Below are positions 30,301 to 41,300 of a DNA stretch of 64,000 bases, in pieces. Both the position numbers and the translations under genes were made by a program. Position 1 is the stretch's first letter. Each line of letters opens with the position of its first letter. Source of the stretch: Diprion similis (lineage: Eukaryota > Arthropoda > Insecta > Hymenoptera > Diprionidae); the NCBI RefSeq assembly GCF_021155765.1, contig NC_060106.1:20548031-20612030 (forward strand), written 5' to 3'. A model generated the notes under the pieces. The model saw nothing but the letters and a program-made list of their open reading frames with translations. It searched no databases and was not told the origin of the DNA.

Positions 30301-33300
30301 GTTGGTCCCGTGGTCCGTCTGTCTGTCCGCTCTCTCATCGGCGCAACAACAACAACAGCAACAATAACAACAACAACGGATTCCCTCCCGGTGGGTCTTC
30401 GGACGCTCTCCGTCTTCGTCTCCGGTCTCCGTCTGGGCCCGAGGCTCTTTTATCCTCGTCGGAGCCTCTCGCTCAAATGCGCTCAAAGGCATGGGGGCCT
30501 AATGAAGATGTAAGCAGTCGACCCGCATGCGCCGTCGTGCCTTCTTCCTTCGTCCTCCGTGGCCCGGTCCTCGGGACCGACCGACGCTCATCTCCGACCG
30601 AAGTCAATGTAGCGGGTGTCTGATTACTCCTGCCATTCGAAGCTCATTTCCAATTTCCTGACTCGTTCGGAGTGCGAAATTTGCCTTGTCACGCGGGACG
30701 GATCTTCAAGTCAGATTTCAACACTCTACACTATAGAGAAGTGGAAAATATGTGATAAATTGACTTTTAAATGGGTTCAAATTTTCTAAGCTCCATCGTG
30801 GTATTCAGAGTTTGATAATATGTCCTGAATGTAAACCCATCCGGTCAATTTTCTATTTCCATTTCAATCTCAGGCGAGAGTTGCTGATCCTGATTCAATT
30901 TTCCTTTAACTTGCTCCGTACTACAATGAACTAATCGAAAAAAGCATAAATCCAAGATTTCTGTGTCCTTTTAAAATTTGTTTAAATTATTACTATACTC
31001 TTTTGAAAACTAAGATCCAAGGGTCAGGAATAATCTTCTGTTCCAACTTCCATTTCTTATACAATTGTAGTAATTATTTAAAAAAAACGGAGCGAGGCTT
31101 ATAATAATTGTTTAGTGTGCCTGATTAAGTAAAAATGAGTGTACTGCATTTAACAGAGATTATAGTAATTAAATATTATTACAACTGTCACGAAGAGCAT
31201 ATTTCGGGTCACCAATTCAATTGATAATCGAGCTCGTCATGAAGTTGAATAAAACTGCGAACTTTGGGTGTATATAATCTACCAAGATCACTTTTACTTT
31301 CGCGTAATTCGCGTTCGCGTTCGCGTTTCTCGCGCTTTGATCAGTAGCTCTCACTTTCGCGAAGAAATTCGCAGCGACGTCGCGCGTTCACGGCTGAACC
31401 GGTGGTCCTCGATATACCGTTACTTATCGTATTATAAAGATGACGTCATACGGAATCATTATGCTTCCGCAAGGTTGTGGGTCTATGACACACTTATCCT
31501 TATATAAAGTATTTATATACACCTATATGCATGGATTTATAAATAGAGGAATTCAAGGCGCCATGCGGTCGAATTCCACTGCTTGAATATTCAAATGTAA
31601 TTTAGATGACCATTGGTGATCAATGTGAAAATATAAATATATATAATAAATTTCTTTTTTGACCTCCATGAATGTTAAATTTTCACAAAAAAAATGAATG
31701 ATTTAATTTTACTCCACTCGTGGTGGATGCTCATAATTTTTTATGAAAATCATTTATTCTAACACAAAATGACCTCGCGATTTTTTTTTTTCTCTGATTA
31801 TAGGCATAATACCGCAATTCCTCAATAACAACCGATTATTCTACCAACATATACGACCGAACTCGACACGCTGGAATGAGTAGTGATACTTGTTCCTGAG
31901 TAAGTTCAGACTGCAGCGTGTCTATAATACAATATTTGTAGGTGTGCGTGAGCGTTCGTTGTACGGCATCCATGCCTACATTCCGACATATTTTACAGCT
32001 GTGAAGCGGGCTGAACCGGATGAATCATCTCCGAGGGTGTCTCAGAGCTTTCTTCGGGATGACCCTGTATCATATTATCTTATACCGCGTCTCAAATCCG
32101 TACCTACGTTCAAACTAAACTTACATTTCAAGGCTCTGGTACGTGTATACGTATCCTCTTACGCCACAGCATATGATGATATGATCAGGATAGACACAGG
32201 ATTTTCATGTTTCGTCACGAGTCCTACTGACCCCGTAAGGTTCATTGTGTGGTTTCTGCAGGACCAACAACTCCACTCTGCATATCGTGACTTTTGTCAT
32301 CTTGCCAACTTTGTTAGAAACTTGGCCAATTCTTGGGAGCTCGAGTAACTCCAGTAACTTCAGTGCGGTTCGTTCTCACTTTTCGAAGAACCCGGGCCTT
32401 GACTCGTATAGACGGATGCAGCACTCTACTCTGGGAGAGATATCATCCACCCGTGCAGCGCCGTGTCGTGTCGTTGACATCTCAATGTTTTCGAAACCGG
32501 ACTGCATCCACTCAACGTCGTTCACCCCGCATTCGGTGCGTCTTCTTCACGCCGCTTCGGTAGATGTTATTATAACGCAAAGTAATTGAGGAGATCTCGT
32601 TTTGATCGGAATTCGATCTTTGGTAGCAGCAAACTAAATTAGTGCAAGGCCTGATCTGACCAACTTGGCGAAATTTTTGTTCGACGATATTCAGAGGATA
32701 TCGTGCATGCGAGAACCCTTTAGACCTTCTTTAACAACTTCCGGTTATGGGATACTGGCTACTACCAGTTTTGTTGTTGCACCTTGCCATATAAATTTTC
32801 CTAGAATCCTCCGAGTTCACTCCTTCTCGACACCGCAGGTATAAATTACAATAAGTAGACCCGTAGACTGTCGGGGAAAAGGTACTGTAACCCATAACTG
32901 GATGCCCGCACCTATCGTTCGATCTTTGCCTCACGGATATCCGGTATGAGCATCTATATAGACGTAGCGATCCAAGCTGCGTGCAGCACGTATTGCATCT
33001 CGGGTCTGGACCTTGTCTGCAACTGTCGGCGATGCGACAGGCTACCAATTTCGACATCAAAACAGAATCGAGGATCACTTCATCCGGGTTTATTTATTAC
33101 TCATCCAAAATTCGTTGAACCAAAGGTAAGATTATCAGTTTTCCACAACTGCATACATCCATGGACAAACCTATGGATATCGAAAAATGGGATGGTTTAA
33201 GCTGGTTTTGAATGTTGACTAAACGGTTGAGATGATGCGAGGGTAACAACCTCTTGCCTGTACCATAAACGCAAAATAATTTCCCGTTATTTGTCGACAA

Positions 33301-36300
33301 ATTACACAACGCCGAAGCGAGTTGTGCAGTGTTGTAGGTACCCTGCAACTTGTACCTCTTATACCCACCCGTCAACAATACGCGGCGAAAATCATGCCAG
33401 AGAAGAATCGTGGTGCTCGGGTAAATATAGGGGGCCCACCCAACACGCGGCTAATGTACTGTAGCTACGAGTAAGAAACGAAGTCGCGAGAGCGATATCG
33501 TTTTGCTCGAGTTGCCCCGCGGTTGGTTGGATGGTTGGATGGTTGGATGGTTGGATGGTTGGTTGGTTGGTTGGTTGGTCGGTTGGACCGACGGACGGAC
33601 CGACTTGGTAAAGCCGGACAGGAATAGGAACGGCGCGAGACGTGCGCGGAAGATGAAGAAGAAGAACTTGCCCGAGACGGTCATCCGCTGACTGACTGAC
33701 AGCCGCCATTAGAACCTCTTACGATCGCTCTCGAAACACGCAACTCGCCGACGTTTCTCAATATTACACACTACTTTATAATATCATCATCCGGTGGCAC
33801 AATTACTTCAGGGATACATGAAGAGATGATTTTTCTCTATAAATTTCTTATACCCACACAAAGAGATCCCATAGTATCGTAATAGCCAAGGCATTCTTCG
33901 GAAATTGGGCCAATCTTTTACATCGTGTGTTTTTCATCATTATTTATAAACTGGTATATATCTATTCACAATCTTCTTCAGGAAAAAAACTCTTCATCAC
34001 GTGTATTCATCGCATGCTTCAGATTTTTCAAATCGTTTTATACGATCACGGTTATGTTATTGGACTGTTTTATGAAACAGACTGTTTTCCTTTTTTAGAA
34101 CACTCTTGACTGGTATCGAAAACCGTGAGTATAATAGTCTCCATGTGATGTACTTACCCTGTACCCATAGTTGGTCGACTCGGCTGTGGACTTGGACTGA
34201 CTTTAGAGCAACGCAAAAGGTTGCCAGCGCCAGTATCGCGACAAAAAGCACCTTCCCTGCGTGCCTCTGCAGGAAGTATCCCAGCTGGCTCAGCTGATCC
34301 TGAAGGAGCGCTCGAATCCACACGGCCGACCTTTGACCCTCCGCCTTCCCCTGAAAAATAACCATAGAAAGAGAATATCAGGTTAAATTCTATCTTCTGT
34401 GCTGATAGTTTTGTGTTCTGAGAATTTTCCAGGACATGCAAGTCAAATTTCAGGACATTTATCGAGGATCGTCCGCTGTGCGATGAATAACTTACTATAG
34501 ACCCGGGCTCGTGGCCTGAGGAGGGGATAAAATGATATTGAGCCAAAACGGGGGGTGGCAACACATTTTCGAGAAACTACGTATGCACCTATACTTTGAC
34601 ACACACACACACGGACACGGGGCATATAGAAAAGCGAATGGAGGGGAGGGCAGGTGCTAACCGTGGCTTACTAATATCCCAAGGCGATGTATAACGTACT
34701 CGCCAGGCCGGTGTGCCGTGTGTGGCTCGCTTACATAACACTGCAGTTGCACACATAGTCACCCACAAGTGTAAGTGAGTAAGAGGATCATTCGTGGGCT
34801 GTTGCATCGTCCTAAATTAAGACAACATCGAGATGCGCCTACAATTTTGGATAACATTTGTGCTTCCAGTGCATCGGCTCACTGTGCCTTCAAGCATATT
34901 GCTTTCATTTCAAACTTTTTGCCTGATGAAAAATTGTTGAAACAGTTTCTCACTGTTAGTTCACATGTCCCGTTCCGAGTCGCTAGTATCTTCGTGGCTA
35001 CTTATTCATCAGGAAGACAGAGGACAGCAAGACGCCTCCGTTACTGCTAACAAGTGAAGAAATGAGAGGAGAAGCTTTGTTTCGAATCCTGTACACCCGC
35101 CCCGAGTTTCGCGCTAGGATCAATCTCCAATACTGTAGAAGTGGATACCTTTACTCTCTGAATATCCAGGGACCGCCGATCTACTCGTCCAAAGGAAGAA
35201 AAGGTGTGCAGGAGTTGGATATAACCGGCAACGTTGCGCCACGCTGGGACCGGGACCAGCCCAAGGTACCCGGGTCACTTTGACAATATCCCTCCTGGAC
35301 CACACGCAATCACCAACCCTATTCTCCGCGCGTCTCCTCGACTCTCGCTTCAGTTCCCGCAAGGACCACCAAGGACGGAGACGAAGGAAGGAACGAACGG
35401 CGATACATACACTCTAATATCATCATCCGTGTGGCGCAGTGTACCTTTGCCTTACCTTGGTATAACACGCGTATTGTACCCCGCGTTATGTGCCTGTGTC
35501 GGGCACAGGTATGCACACATATCGCCGCGAGGAATCTGCACCTCTCCCACCACCACAAGCCCCGGGCCCCGAGCTTCTTGCTTCTTTGCACCTGCGCTAG
35601 ATACACCTTTTCGTACCTACCGTAGGTAGGTATAGACATATTTCACGATGGCATGGAAGACTTATTGTATTTGCAAATTTGCAATTGCGTTAAATACGAA
35701 AATGAACATTGATTTGAGACTCTTTCAACTCTTGCTACGATATACTATCCCGACTATCAGTTCGTCACGGCGAAAATGTTTTGCAAGTTTCAATTTTATG
35801 ATCTTGCCAAATTTTGAATCGGAAAAATTGATGCGATAACGACCTTGCTATAGAGACTATACTAAATATACCCCGAATAAAAATACGCCGAGGTCTCCAG
35901 GGTTTCAGGACTTTTCAGCTGTCCGTAATGTGTCTGCAGTTCTTCTCTTCCATACATTACTTTCGCGCCCTTTAACGGACGTAACAGCTGATATCGTTAA
36001 GCGAGTGTTGTTTGGAAGTACTTGACACACGGACACGCACAGCGAGCGTGCACGTATAAATAGCGGCGTACCTATAAGGAGGAGACTGACGCCTACACTA
36101 GACTCTAAACAAGCCCTACAGTGTGGAGTGTGGAGAAAGCGAGGAGAGAATTCCCTGCCGCCACCAGAGGGCCCACGGATCAACGAAAGTTGAAAATGAA
36201 GACATTCGTTCACGAGCTATGGGCAACAGGGACGAGGGGCGTGTATCCCCTCGTCAAGATCAAAGGAATCCCCGGCTACCGCTACCGCGGCGTTTTCTTT

Positions 36301-38688
36301 CCGGGCCCCAAGCAAGGGCGATTCGGAGAAAGACCGTGCCTGATGGGCATCGGGCAGCTAGCAGCTAGATGCCAACGTACACATGCGCTCTTTGGAATGC
36401 TTGTCGCACAATCCGCCGTACTTTGCAGTAGGTATATAGATGTCTCAAATTCAAGAAATAACTACTGTAATACAGTATCATACAAAACCTATAAGAAAAA
36501 TTTCGTATTTACAACAATTCTGTATTAAACGACAACCCTTGTCCCAACACTGACATCAGTACAGAGAAGATTCACCTATTTGACCATTAAGTTGTGAAAA
36601 CATATAAAGAATTTCATTTGTCTGAAGAAAAAAAAATGTATCGGACAGTGCGAAACCAACAACAAGTGAAAAGAAGAGGAAAACTGTTTTCTAAACTGAT
36701 TAATTATGCACCCATCAATTTTTTTGCAAATTCATTGAAAATCTTACATTGCATAAATGTTAGTTTCTTCAGAGATTTTTTTTCATATCTCGTTAGTTCA
36801 GCAATCGACAACAGATTATGTGGCACAGGCGCAGAGCCTCTTGATGGCCGTAGGAGGGAACGGCTAGTGTGGGACTCTTCGTATATATTATTAGTACTTA
36901 TATATACTATAGTGTATGTATGCCGCACACGATGGCGGCACCTTTAATCTTACGCGCTGCACATTCAGGACTCCGAAGACGATGCGACGCGACGTGAGAG
37001 CTGAAGACGAAGACGAAGGTGACGCTCGGTGGAACCAGACGGTACGGGATGCAACTGACAAGTGCGACCATTCTATACTAGCGTATTCGTATAAGTACTA
37101 CGGCTGGCCCTTTACACATGCGTGAACCATATATACATATATCATGCACATAGGTACATGCGTTATGTAGTTTATAAAAAAAAATACTTGAACATGTTCA
37201 TAAATTGTGCTTTCATACCTTGCGTATGATGCATACTACGTATGCACTTTCTCTCGGCTACGTTACGCGTAACCACGTGGTTGTACATGCGCATGCAGAT
37301 ATCGGTATACATACACTTTACCTGCGACAGTTAATCAAGTGCGTAAACTGCAGGACATTATCACACATACACGAGGAGCATTCAATCAGGTTAGAAACGG
37401 TTCGCAGTTAGCATATTACGATATCAATTGGGACATTGTTTATTTGGAGCTTGGTTTTATGCGAGCTTTTACCTCTTTGCAGATTAAAACTATGATAAAT
37501 AAATATATGTAACATGACGGGAAGAAATGTAAGATTTTTTTCTATCCAAATTTAATCTTCTACACTTGTACTATTATAATTATGGTTTGGACAGTTCAGT
37601 ATTTAGTACAATTGCTTATCACGCAAATTATGATTTCATCTTTCAGCTAACGATCTGAGCCGTGGGGGGGCGCTGCTGGTTATGTAGAACCAGGAAGTCG
37701 AGAGAACTGAAGATCGAGAAGAGAATGGCGAGAAAGCTGATGCTAGAGGTCGAGGGCTGATCCTTCCCAGTTGGAATGCACTCGTTTTTCAATTCTCCGT
37801 GTGGAATCTGGTATGTTGTACGGAACGAGTCAGGCATAAACCGACTGTCGGACAAATACTGTTATTTATAATATAGATATAACACAATTTCAGGCAATCA
37901 TATTATAGTTGCTCCTCTATATGAGTTTGAAAGTGAATTCAGAGAATAACTTGAAGAAAAGAAGAGTAAACTAAGTGAAGATAAAAATGTGAATGAATCT
38001 CACATCACAAAGAAATCTTGATGCGGAAGACTATGAACTTCCGTTGGATGCACACGAATTCGTGTTGTAAGATATCACGAATAATCAGAGATCCGTTAAA
38101 AGCTTTTGAAAATGTCGCTGAAACTCCTACACTAGTCTGCCATTAAAATTGACTTAGGTCACGGACGACGAGGTGGAGAAGGAGTAGCAGTATTATTATT
38201 CATGCTACGCGTTGAGTTTTCAAAATGGAATGTACAGTTATATTCGGGGCTGTTTTAAAATGCCCATTTCCGCTTCATACAATTTTTACTCAAACTCCAA
38301 CAGCACAATCTCCTCACAAGATTGAACTAGGATTGAATATTTCGTTTCGGAGATACTTTCGAGAAGACCATCGAGTGTAAAAATATTCAGAAACCCTGGT
38401 TTTTCGTTAAGTGCTACCCAAATTCTACGGTTCTGGAATATCAAAATTTCTTCTCCGTCTTCTTACCTTCTCGAGCTGATCCAAAGCGATCGCAGCATCG
38501 GTCCAACTGGGCCTGACGTAAAGGTCGGTTTCGTGCCTGTGTCTAGTACTTCCGGTGTACCTCGCATTCGAGGAGGGTTGGTCAAGGTCTGTTTCGCGGT
38601 CGGTTTGGGACGGCGTGGGCCCATGTAGCCGTTCAGAACCGGAAGGGCGGTCCGCTAGGATCCCCGTTGGACCGGACGAAGCGACCAT
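12326..38688 (-). CDS. ptc: Patched, the Hedgehog receptor (complete, 11 coding exons)
   Basis: Exons on the minus strand: 38688-38467, 34350-34158, 26902-26713, 25581-25512, 21657-21560, 21368-21161, 16073-15666, 15568-13712, 13592-13104, 12725-12602 and 12480-12326. They total 4014 bases and 1337 residues, and phases agree at every junction. Patched is a 12-transmembrane RND-family protein that holds Smoothened inactive until it binds Hedgehog. Drosophila-like landmarks appear in order: [31 protein letters not shown] (TM1), [31 protein letters not shown]-like [14 protein letters not shown], the sterol-sensing domain with [68 protein letters not shown] and [11 protein letters not shown]. The ATG at 38688 has a good context (gaccATGg); the in-frame TTG upstream is not needed. 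The C-tail has a proline-rich PPAPPKRP but no PPxY motif. The upstream 11 kb carries Ci/GLI sites. Confidence 0.96.
12602..12725 (-). CDS. ptc: ptc coding exon 10 (C-tail)
   Basis: Encodes [18 protein letters not shown] then [19 protein letters not shown], matching the [11 protein letters not shown] block near the end of Drosophila Patched. The donor is a consensus GTAAGT. Confidence 0.85.
13104..13592 (-). CDS. ptc: ptc coding exon 9 (TM11-TM12 and C-tail)
   Basis: Begins [20 protein letters not shown], covers TM11 and TM12 ([15 protein letters not shown] region) and then the tail [33 protein letters not shown] and [16 protein letters not shown] before GTAGGG. Confidence 0.95.
13712..15568 (-). 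CDS. ptc: ptc coding exon 8 (sterol-sensing domain, second ectodomain, TM7-TM10)
   Basis: A single 1857-base exon for residues 464-1082. It holds the rest of the sterol-sensing domain (residues 464 to about 620), the central cytoplasmic loop starting [16 protein letters not shown]7, the whole second ectodomain ([13 protein letters not shown] to WEQYMGLR) and TM8-TM10. The TM4 charge motif reads GLGVHD (H528, D529) and the TM10 counterpart reads GIAVHF (H1075). Confidence 0.96.
15666..16073 (-). CDS. ptc: ptc coding exon 7 (first ectodomain to TM2)
   Basis: Begins [18 protein letters not shown], contains [14 protein letters not shown] and [20 protein letters not shown], and ends in [11 protein letters not shown], the start of TM2 and of the sterol-sensing domain. 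Confidence 0.95.
17640..17960. other. GC-rich island in ptc intron 6
   Basis: CpG-rich sequence in an AT-rich intron, with five CAACG-type units at about 17722-17749 and a one-mismatch GLI-like site GGCCACCCA at 17847-17855. The open frames on both strands show no protein similarity, so it is more likely regulatory or simple sequence. Confidence 0.4.
18330..18360. repeat. Poly-A run
   Basis: About 30 consecutive A residues; it may be the tail of a degraded retroposed sequence, but no body was identified. Confidence 0.7.
19150..19631 (-). mobile_element. Truncated copy of the 43105-43715 [14 protein letters not shown] element
   Basis: In reverse complement this follows the 43105 element closely: TAGGGTGGCGC end, GAGTCTCG-GTGACAAAATG, GAGCCCACTCCAAAGGACAG, and TTTTTAATTCATGTCGTGGT. 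It ends abruptly near the far arm, so one terminal repeat is missing. Both copies are non-coding. Confidence 0.8.
21161..21368 (-). CDS. ptc: ptc coding exon 6 (first ectodomain)
   Basis: Encodes [17 protein letters not shown] onward to [18 protein letters not shown] and KSQQ before GTAAGA. The paired C residues of the CLDP-x-CP-TAPN block are conserved. Confidence 0.94.
21560..21657 (-). CDS. ptc: ptc coding exon 5 (first ectodomain)
   Basis: Encodes [20 protein letters not shown] and [12 protein letters not shown], the conserved PC[11 protein letters not shown] block of Patched. Donor is GTAAGT. Confidence 0.94.
23561..23663. repeat. Perfect 21-bp inverted repeat forming a nested hairpin
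   Basis: Left arm ATGTGGCATGCCCGTAAACC plus G (23561-23581) is exactly complementary to 23643-23663. Inside the loop a second stem pairs ggataaagatttcag with ctgaaattatcc, so the whole 103 bases can fold as one long hairpin. Confidence 0.85.
23666..23903. mobile_element. [14 protein letters not shown] element with about 30-bp ends, adjacent to the hairpin
   Basis: The left end AATATTTTTTACGGTATGGG and following CATTGAAAAG match the reverse complement of the right end (AATATTTTTTAAGGCATGAG, CATTGAAAAG) with three differences. The interior holds two more small stems: GATGCGCA-TGCGCATC and TGCGGAATAAAG-CTTTAATCCGCA. It looks like a MITE with multiple hairpins; there is no coding capacity. Confidence 0.65.
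24335..24412. repeat. CAG/CAA trinucleotide tract
   Basis: A run of cag, caa and cat units that would read as polyglutamine on the plus strand and polyleucine on the minus strand. It sits in a ptc intron with no surrounding gene structure, so it is treated as simple sequence. Confidence 0.7.
25512..25581 (-). CDS. ptc: ptc coding exon 4 (first ectodomain)
   Basis: A 70-base exon encoding [23 protein letters not shown] in two overlapping parts: [11 protein letters not shown] and [12 protein letters not shown]. Acceptor ttctttctag and donor GTATGT fit, and the phase joins both neighbours. Confidence 0.9.
26713..26902 (-). CDS. ptc: ptc coding exon 3 (first ectodomain)
   Basis: Encodes [18 protein letters not shown] onward, through THQLVIQTP and [20 protein letters not shown]. 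It corresponds to the start of the first large extracellular loop of Patched. Confidence 0.94.
27740..27990. repeat. Possible diverged dispersed repeat, copy 2
   Basis: Shares an ordered set of short blocks with 55-330, beginning gatctcgacgttttgagg and later aatggaccaatttagact. This is a by-eye match without defined ends. Confidence 0.3.
29380..30640. other. GC-rich, CpG-rich island in ptc intron 2
   Basis: About 1.2 kb of elevated GC including a GA-rich run (29725-29772) and a CAA run (about 30345-30378). No conserved protein or splice pattern was found. It could hold an internal promoter or enhancer of ptc, which the sequence alone cannot prove. Confidence 0.35.
33519..33585. repeat. GGTTGGAT / GGTTGGTC minisatellite
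   Basis: Four or more ggttggat units followed by ggttggttggttggtc units. Open frames reading PTNQPT repeats on the minus strand arise from this run. Confidence 0.85.
34158..34350 (-). CDS. ptc: ptc coding exon 2 (TM1)
   Basis: Begins [10 protein letters not shown] after a tatttttcag acceptor, encodes the first membrane segment [19 protein letters not shown] (about residues 108-126) and ends in LWVQ plus one base before GTAAGT. Confidence 0.93.
34351..38466 (-). other. ptc intron 1 (4.1 kb)
   Basis: No exon recognised. GC-rich segments at about 35050-35640 and 36120-36400 have overlapping open frames without similarity to known proteins. A near-consensus GLI site with one mismatch, GACCACCAA, is at 35364-35372. 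Confidence 0.7.
38467..38688 (-). CDS. ptc: ptc coding exon 1
   Basis: Encodes residues 1-74, the cytoplasmic N-terminus, ending in [12 protein letters not shown] before a GTAAGA donor. A short upstream ATG in another frame (about 38703) overlaps the start and could act as a small upstream ORF. A 5' UTR intron is possible because gagggggcag precedes that ATG. Confidence 0.93.
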
Positions 38689-39120
38689 GGTCTGCAACGC
38701 ATCTGCCCCCTCAAAAACTCGCTCCCGGTTTATCCCCGTTTCACAGTAACCTACTTCCGGCTCTCCGGGCCCCGACTAAATGCGGGAAAAAAAATCCTCG
38801 TCATATCCGTCACCCGCGGATGGAATAAATGGTCGTCAAACAAACTGCCGAAGAACTAACGCAGCTTGAAGCCGCCCCCTCCCTTTTCCTTCAACCCTGT
38901 CAAACACTCGCGCACAATTTTACGTGCGATCAGTCGCACCACCTAATATATTCAAGTAAAACTGCAAACTGCTTCAATTCTCACACTGACGATCCAACGC
39001 ACGCACTCCGTCACGTTTGGGACCTGCGAAACTTGGTCGGTAAACACAGACTGGGCCCGGTCCCCTGCTCCCGATTTCGATGCCGTCAACCCGAGTCAGC
39101 ACCGCCCCGCTTTTTGCTTC

Positions 39121-39168
39121 TCCTCTCTTTCCTCCCTTCCTTCCTTCCTTCCTTCCTTCCTTCCCCTT
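39121..39168. repeat. (CTTC)n microsatellite
   Basis: About eight CTTC units upstream of ptc exon 1. Confidence 0.8.
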
Positions 39169-40379
39169 TTACGGGAGTATTTACTACGCTGGAGTTTGTC
39201 AGACGTAGGCCGGTTGGTATACAAAACGATTGGCGACGGTTTCACGCCGCGCGTCTACCACGAGGAATAGACAATTCGCGTTCCTGGTATAAGGTTGCAC
39301 TCTTCGTTAGCCTCGCGCTTTCATTCCTCATTCGTAACTCGTAACCCCAACGGCTAGCACCTCACTGGGTTTGATCTTCTTTTTTCTGGATCCAAGAGGA
39401 GACTTCGAGAACTTCGAGAACGAATACTGGTGCGTATTGCGTGTAGTCTGCGACTGAGGATCTAAAACGGATTCGTTTTTCTTCTGTTTTTGGTTTTCCT
39501 TCCTCCTTTCAATTTCTGCTCATTACTTTTACCCTGATATTGGCACATCTGGTTTCAATTTCAAACTATCCTTGAGTCGTTACGGTTATTGTTGTTCTAC
39601 TGTCACTGCACCGATCCTCGCAGACAACTATTCGACAAGCGCTAAGAACCAAGCCTTGTACTCCTTCTTCTCTTGCTAACTTAACCGCGACCGGCACTTC
39701 GAACGGTCCAAGTCCGTACTAACCGACTCACAGTCCCACATTTCTCTTCTGGCCCCGAGTCGCAGTCCCTCTCTCTTCCGCTATCCCTACCTCTCTATCG
39801 CTCTCACTCTATCACTCATTCCCTTCACCCCTCGCCCCTGCCAGGCGGCAGCCATGCCGCATCATCCCTCCCGCTCCCTCTCTCCCGGTTCTTTCCCTCT
39901 CCAACAACGCCGCATCTTTCTCGCGCTCGTCGGCAGGACCGGTACTACTATCCAAGGGCACCATGGGTACTGGGATCATTCGACGAGATGGACGATATAT
40001 ATAGTATTTACTTCCGTGGATGGAATGAAATTTTTTTTTTCGCACATTTTCAAATGGCTTGATGGTATAATTTACTCCAAAATGAAAAATTTCTTGATTC
40101 TGCATTTTTACATTTTTTTTAAATTCTTTGTTATTTTTATCCTCCTGTACATATAAAGTGGTAATTTCTAGTCAACTTATTTTAATCAGAAGGCGATATT
40201 ACATACCGAGATGCTAAAAGAATTCACATTATTTCCATCTAGTTTCAGTCCCATTGGAATCTTTGTATCAATCATAACCTACATCTCCATGTACCAGAAG
40301 TGCCACGGGAAAAAGGGAGAAAAAAATCAGAGGAGAAAAACATATTCGCAAATGTTTCGCACTCACGAATCGCAAGCTA

Positions 40380-40830
40380 CGTACCTGGGACACCAGTGAT
40401 GTCAGAGTCGAGTTCAGCCGAGCGTAGCCGAGATCGGATCGGGTGTTTCCTGATTGGTCCTAACTGAACGTGGCGTCTCCGGTTGCCAGGCAACGCTGAA
40501 CGCTTTGAGCGCAATATGCGCTGGTCACAGTGGCGGCGGCTGGCGCTCGGTGCTTGCGGCGCGGCGGGGTGCCTGAACGTAGCGACGTGTGCGGGGCGAG
40601 GGGAAATTCGGACCACACACGCGGTACCATTTCCCCTCGAGCAAAAACATTACACACTTGCGAGCGAGCGCGCGTTCGTGCAGGATACCAACGCACGCAC
40701 GCACGCACGCACCCGCGCGCACGCACGCGCACGGAGCTCGGCCTTGGATGTGTGCGTGCGCACTACCGTGCTAGGTCGAATTCAGGTGTTGCCTATGCGC
40801 GTGTGAGATTCCCTATCACTTAGAGGCGAA
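40380..40830 (-). promoter_or_regulatory. Possible CpG-rich promoter region upstream of ptc
   Basis: A 450-base GC- and CpG-rich block contains a reversed CCAAT box (gattgg, 40452-40457), a perfect X-box palindrome (40482-40494) and a (GCAC)n run near 40688-40715. It lies 1.7-2.1 kb upstream of the ptc ATG. It could be the ptc promoter or that of an unrecognised transcript; no TATA box was seen, so direction is inferred only from the neighbour. Confidence 0.35.
40482..40494. promoter_or_regulatory. RFX X-box palindrome
   Basis: GTTGCCAGGCAAC is two perfect RFX half-sites (GTTGCC and GGCAAC) separated by one base. RFX factors bind such X-boxes upstream of ciliary genes in animals. The occupant gene is unknown. 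Confidence 0.5.
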
Positions 40831-41300
40831 AAACTGCACTCTATGCGTGCTCGAGTCGCACCTCGGGCTCGTTGAATCACCGTCGAAATATTCTCTGCCT
40901 TGTTATGCTTATGTGGAAATTTCAGGCCATAATATCTACTCACGCTCAATGCCCATCACCGGGTTGTCCAGATCGGTCTTGGCCACATAGAATGACACTT
41001 TTCAGAACTTGAATTTGATTTGATATACGGAATGTACAGTGTGCAGGGTCCGATTTTTATACCAATCTTGTTAGAGTTCATTGCTCTGGCACTTTACCGT
41101 GAAATCTGTTAAAGAACGCGTGTGATCTATTTTCACGCATGTCAACGTTTATCTTACAAGCTGAAAACTTTTACTCCTACGATGTTTGAGTATTTTTAAA
41201 CTACGGTAGAACAGTTTTACATACTACTTTTTTTTTAAACAATCGTACATTCGATGCAACGTTGTTGACAATTAGATGCGAAAAGAATTTCGAGGGTAAT

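Larger units (their letters stand above)
26903..34157 (-). other. ptc intron 2 (7.3 kb)
   Basis: No exon recognised. There are GC-rich islands at about 28400-28680 and 29380-30640, each with overlapping open frames on both strands but no protein similarity. A possible dispersed repeat lies near 27750-27990 and a GGTTGGAT tandem run at 33519-33585. GLI-like sites with one mismatch (GGCCACCCA) occur at 27501-27509 and 29831-29839. Confidence 0.7.

Noticed and set aside
29545-30623. Several 80-130 codon frames in ptc intron 2
   Set aside because: They arise from GA-rich and CAA-rich runs and high GC; no recognisable domains.
33392-33709. Frame with PTNQPT repeats
   Set aside because: Direct translation of the GGTTGGAT minisatellite.
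17847-35372. One-mismatch GLI sites at 17847, 27501, 29831, 33434 and 35364
   Set aside because: About a dozen one-mismatch matches are expected by chance in 64 kb, so they are not counted as part of the array.
36121-36528. 135-codon plus-strand open frame in ptc intron 1
   Set aside because: No protein similarity, two overlapping frames of similar length and high GC; best explained by base composition.
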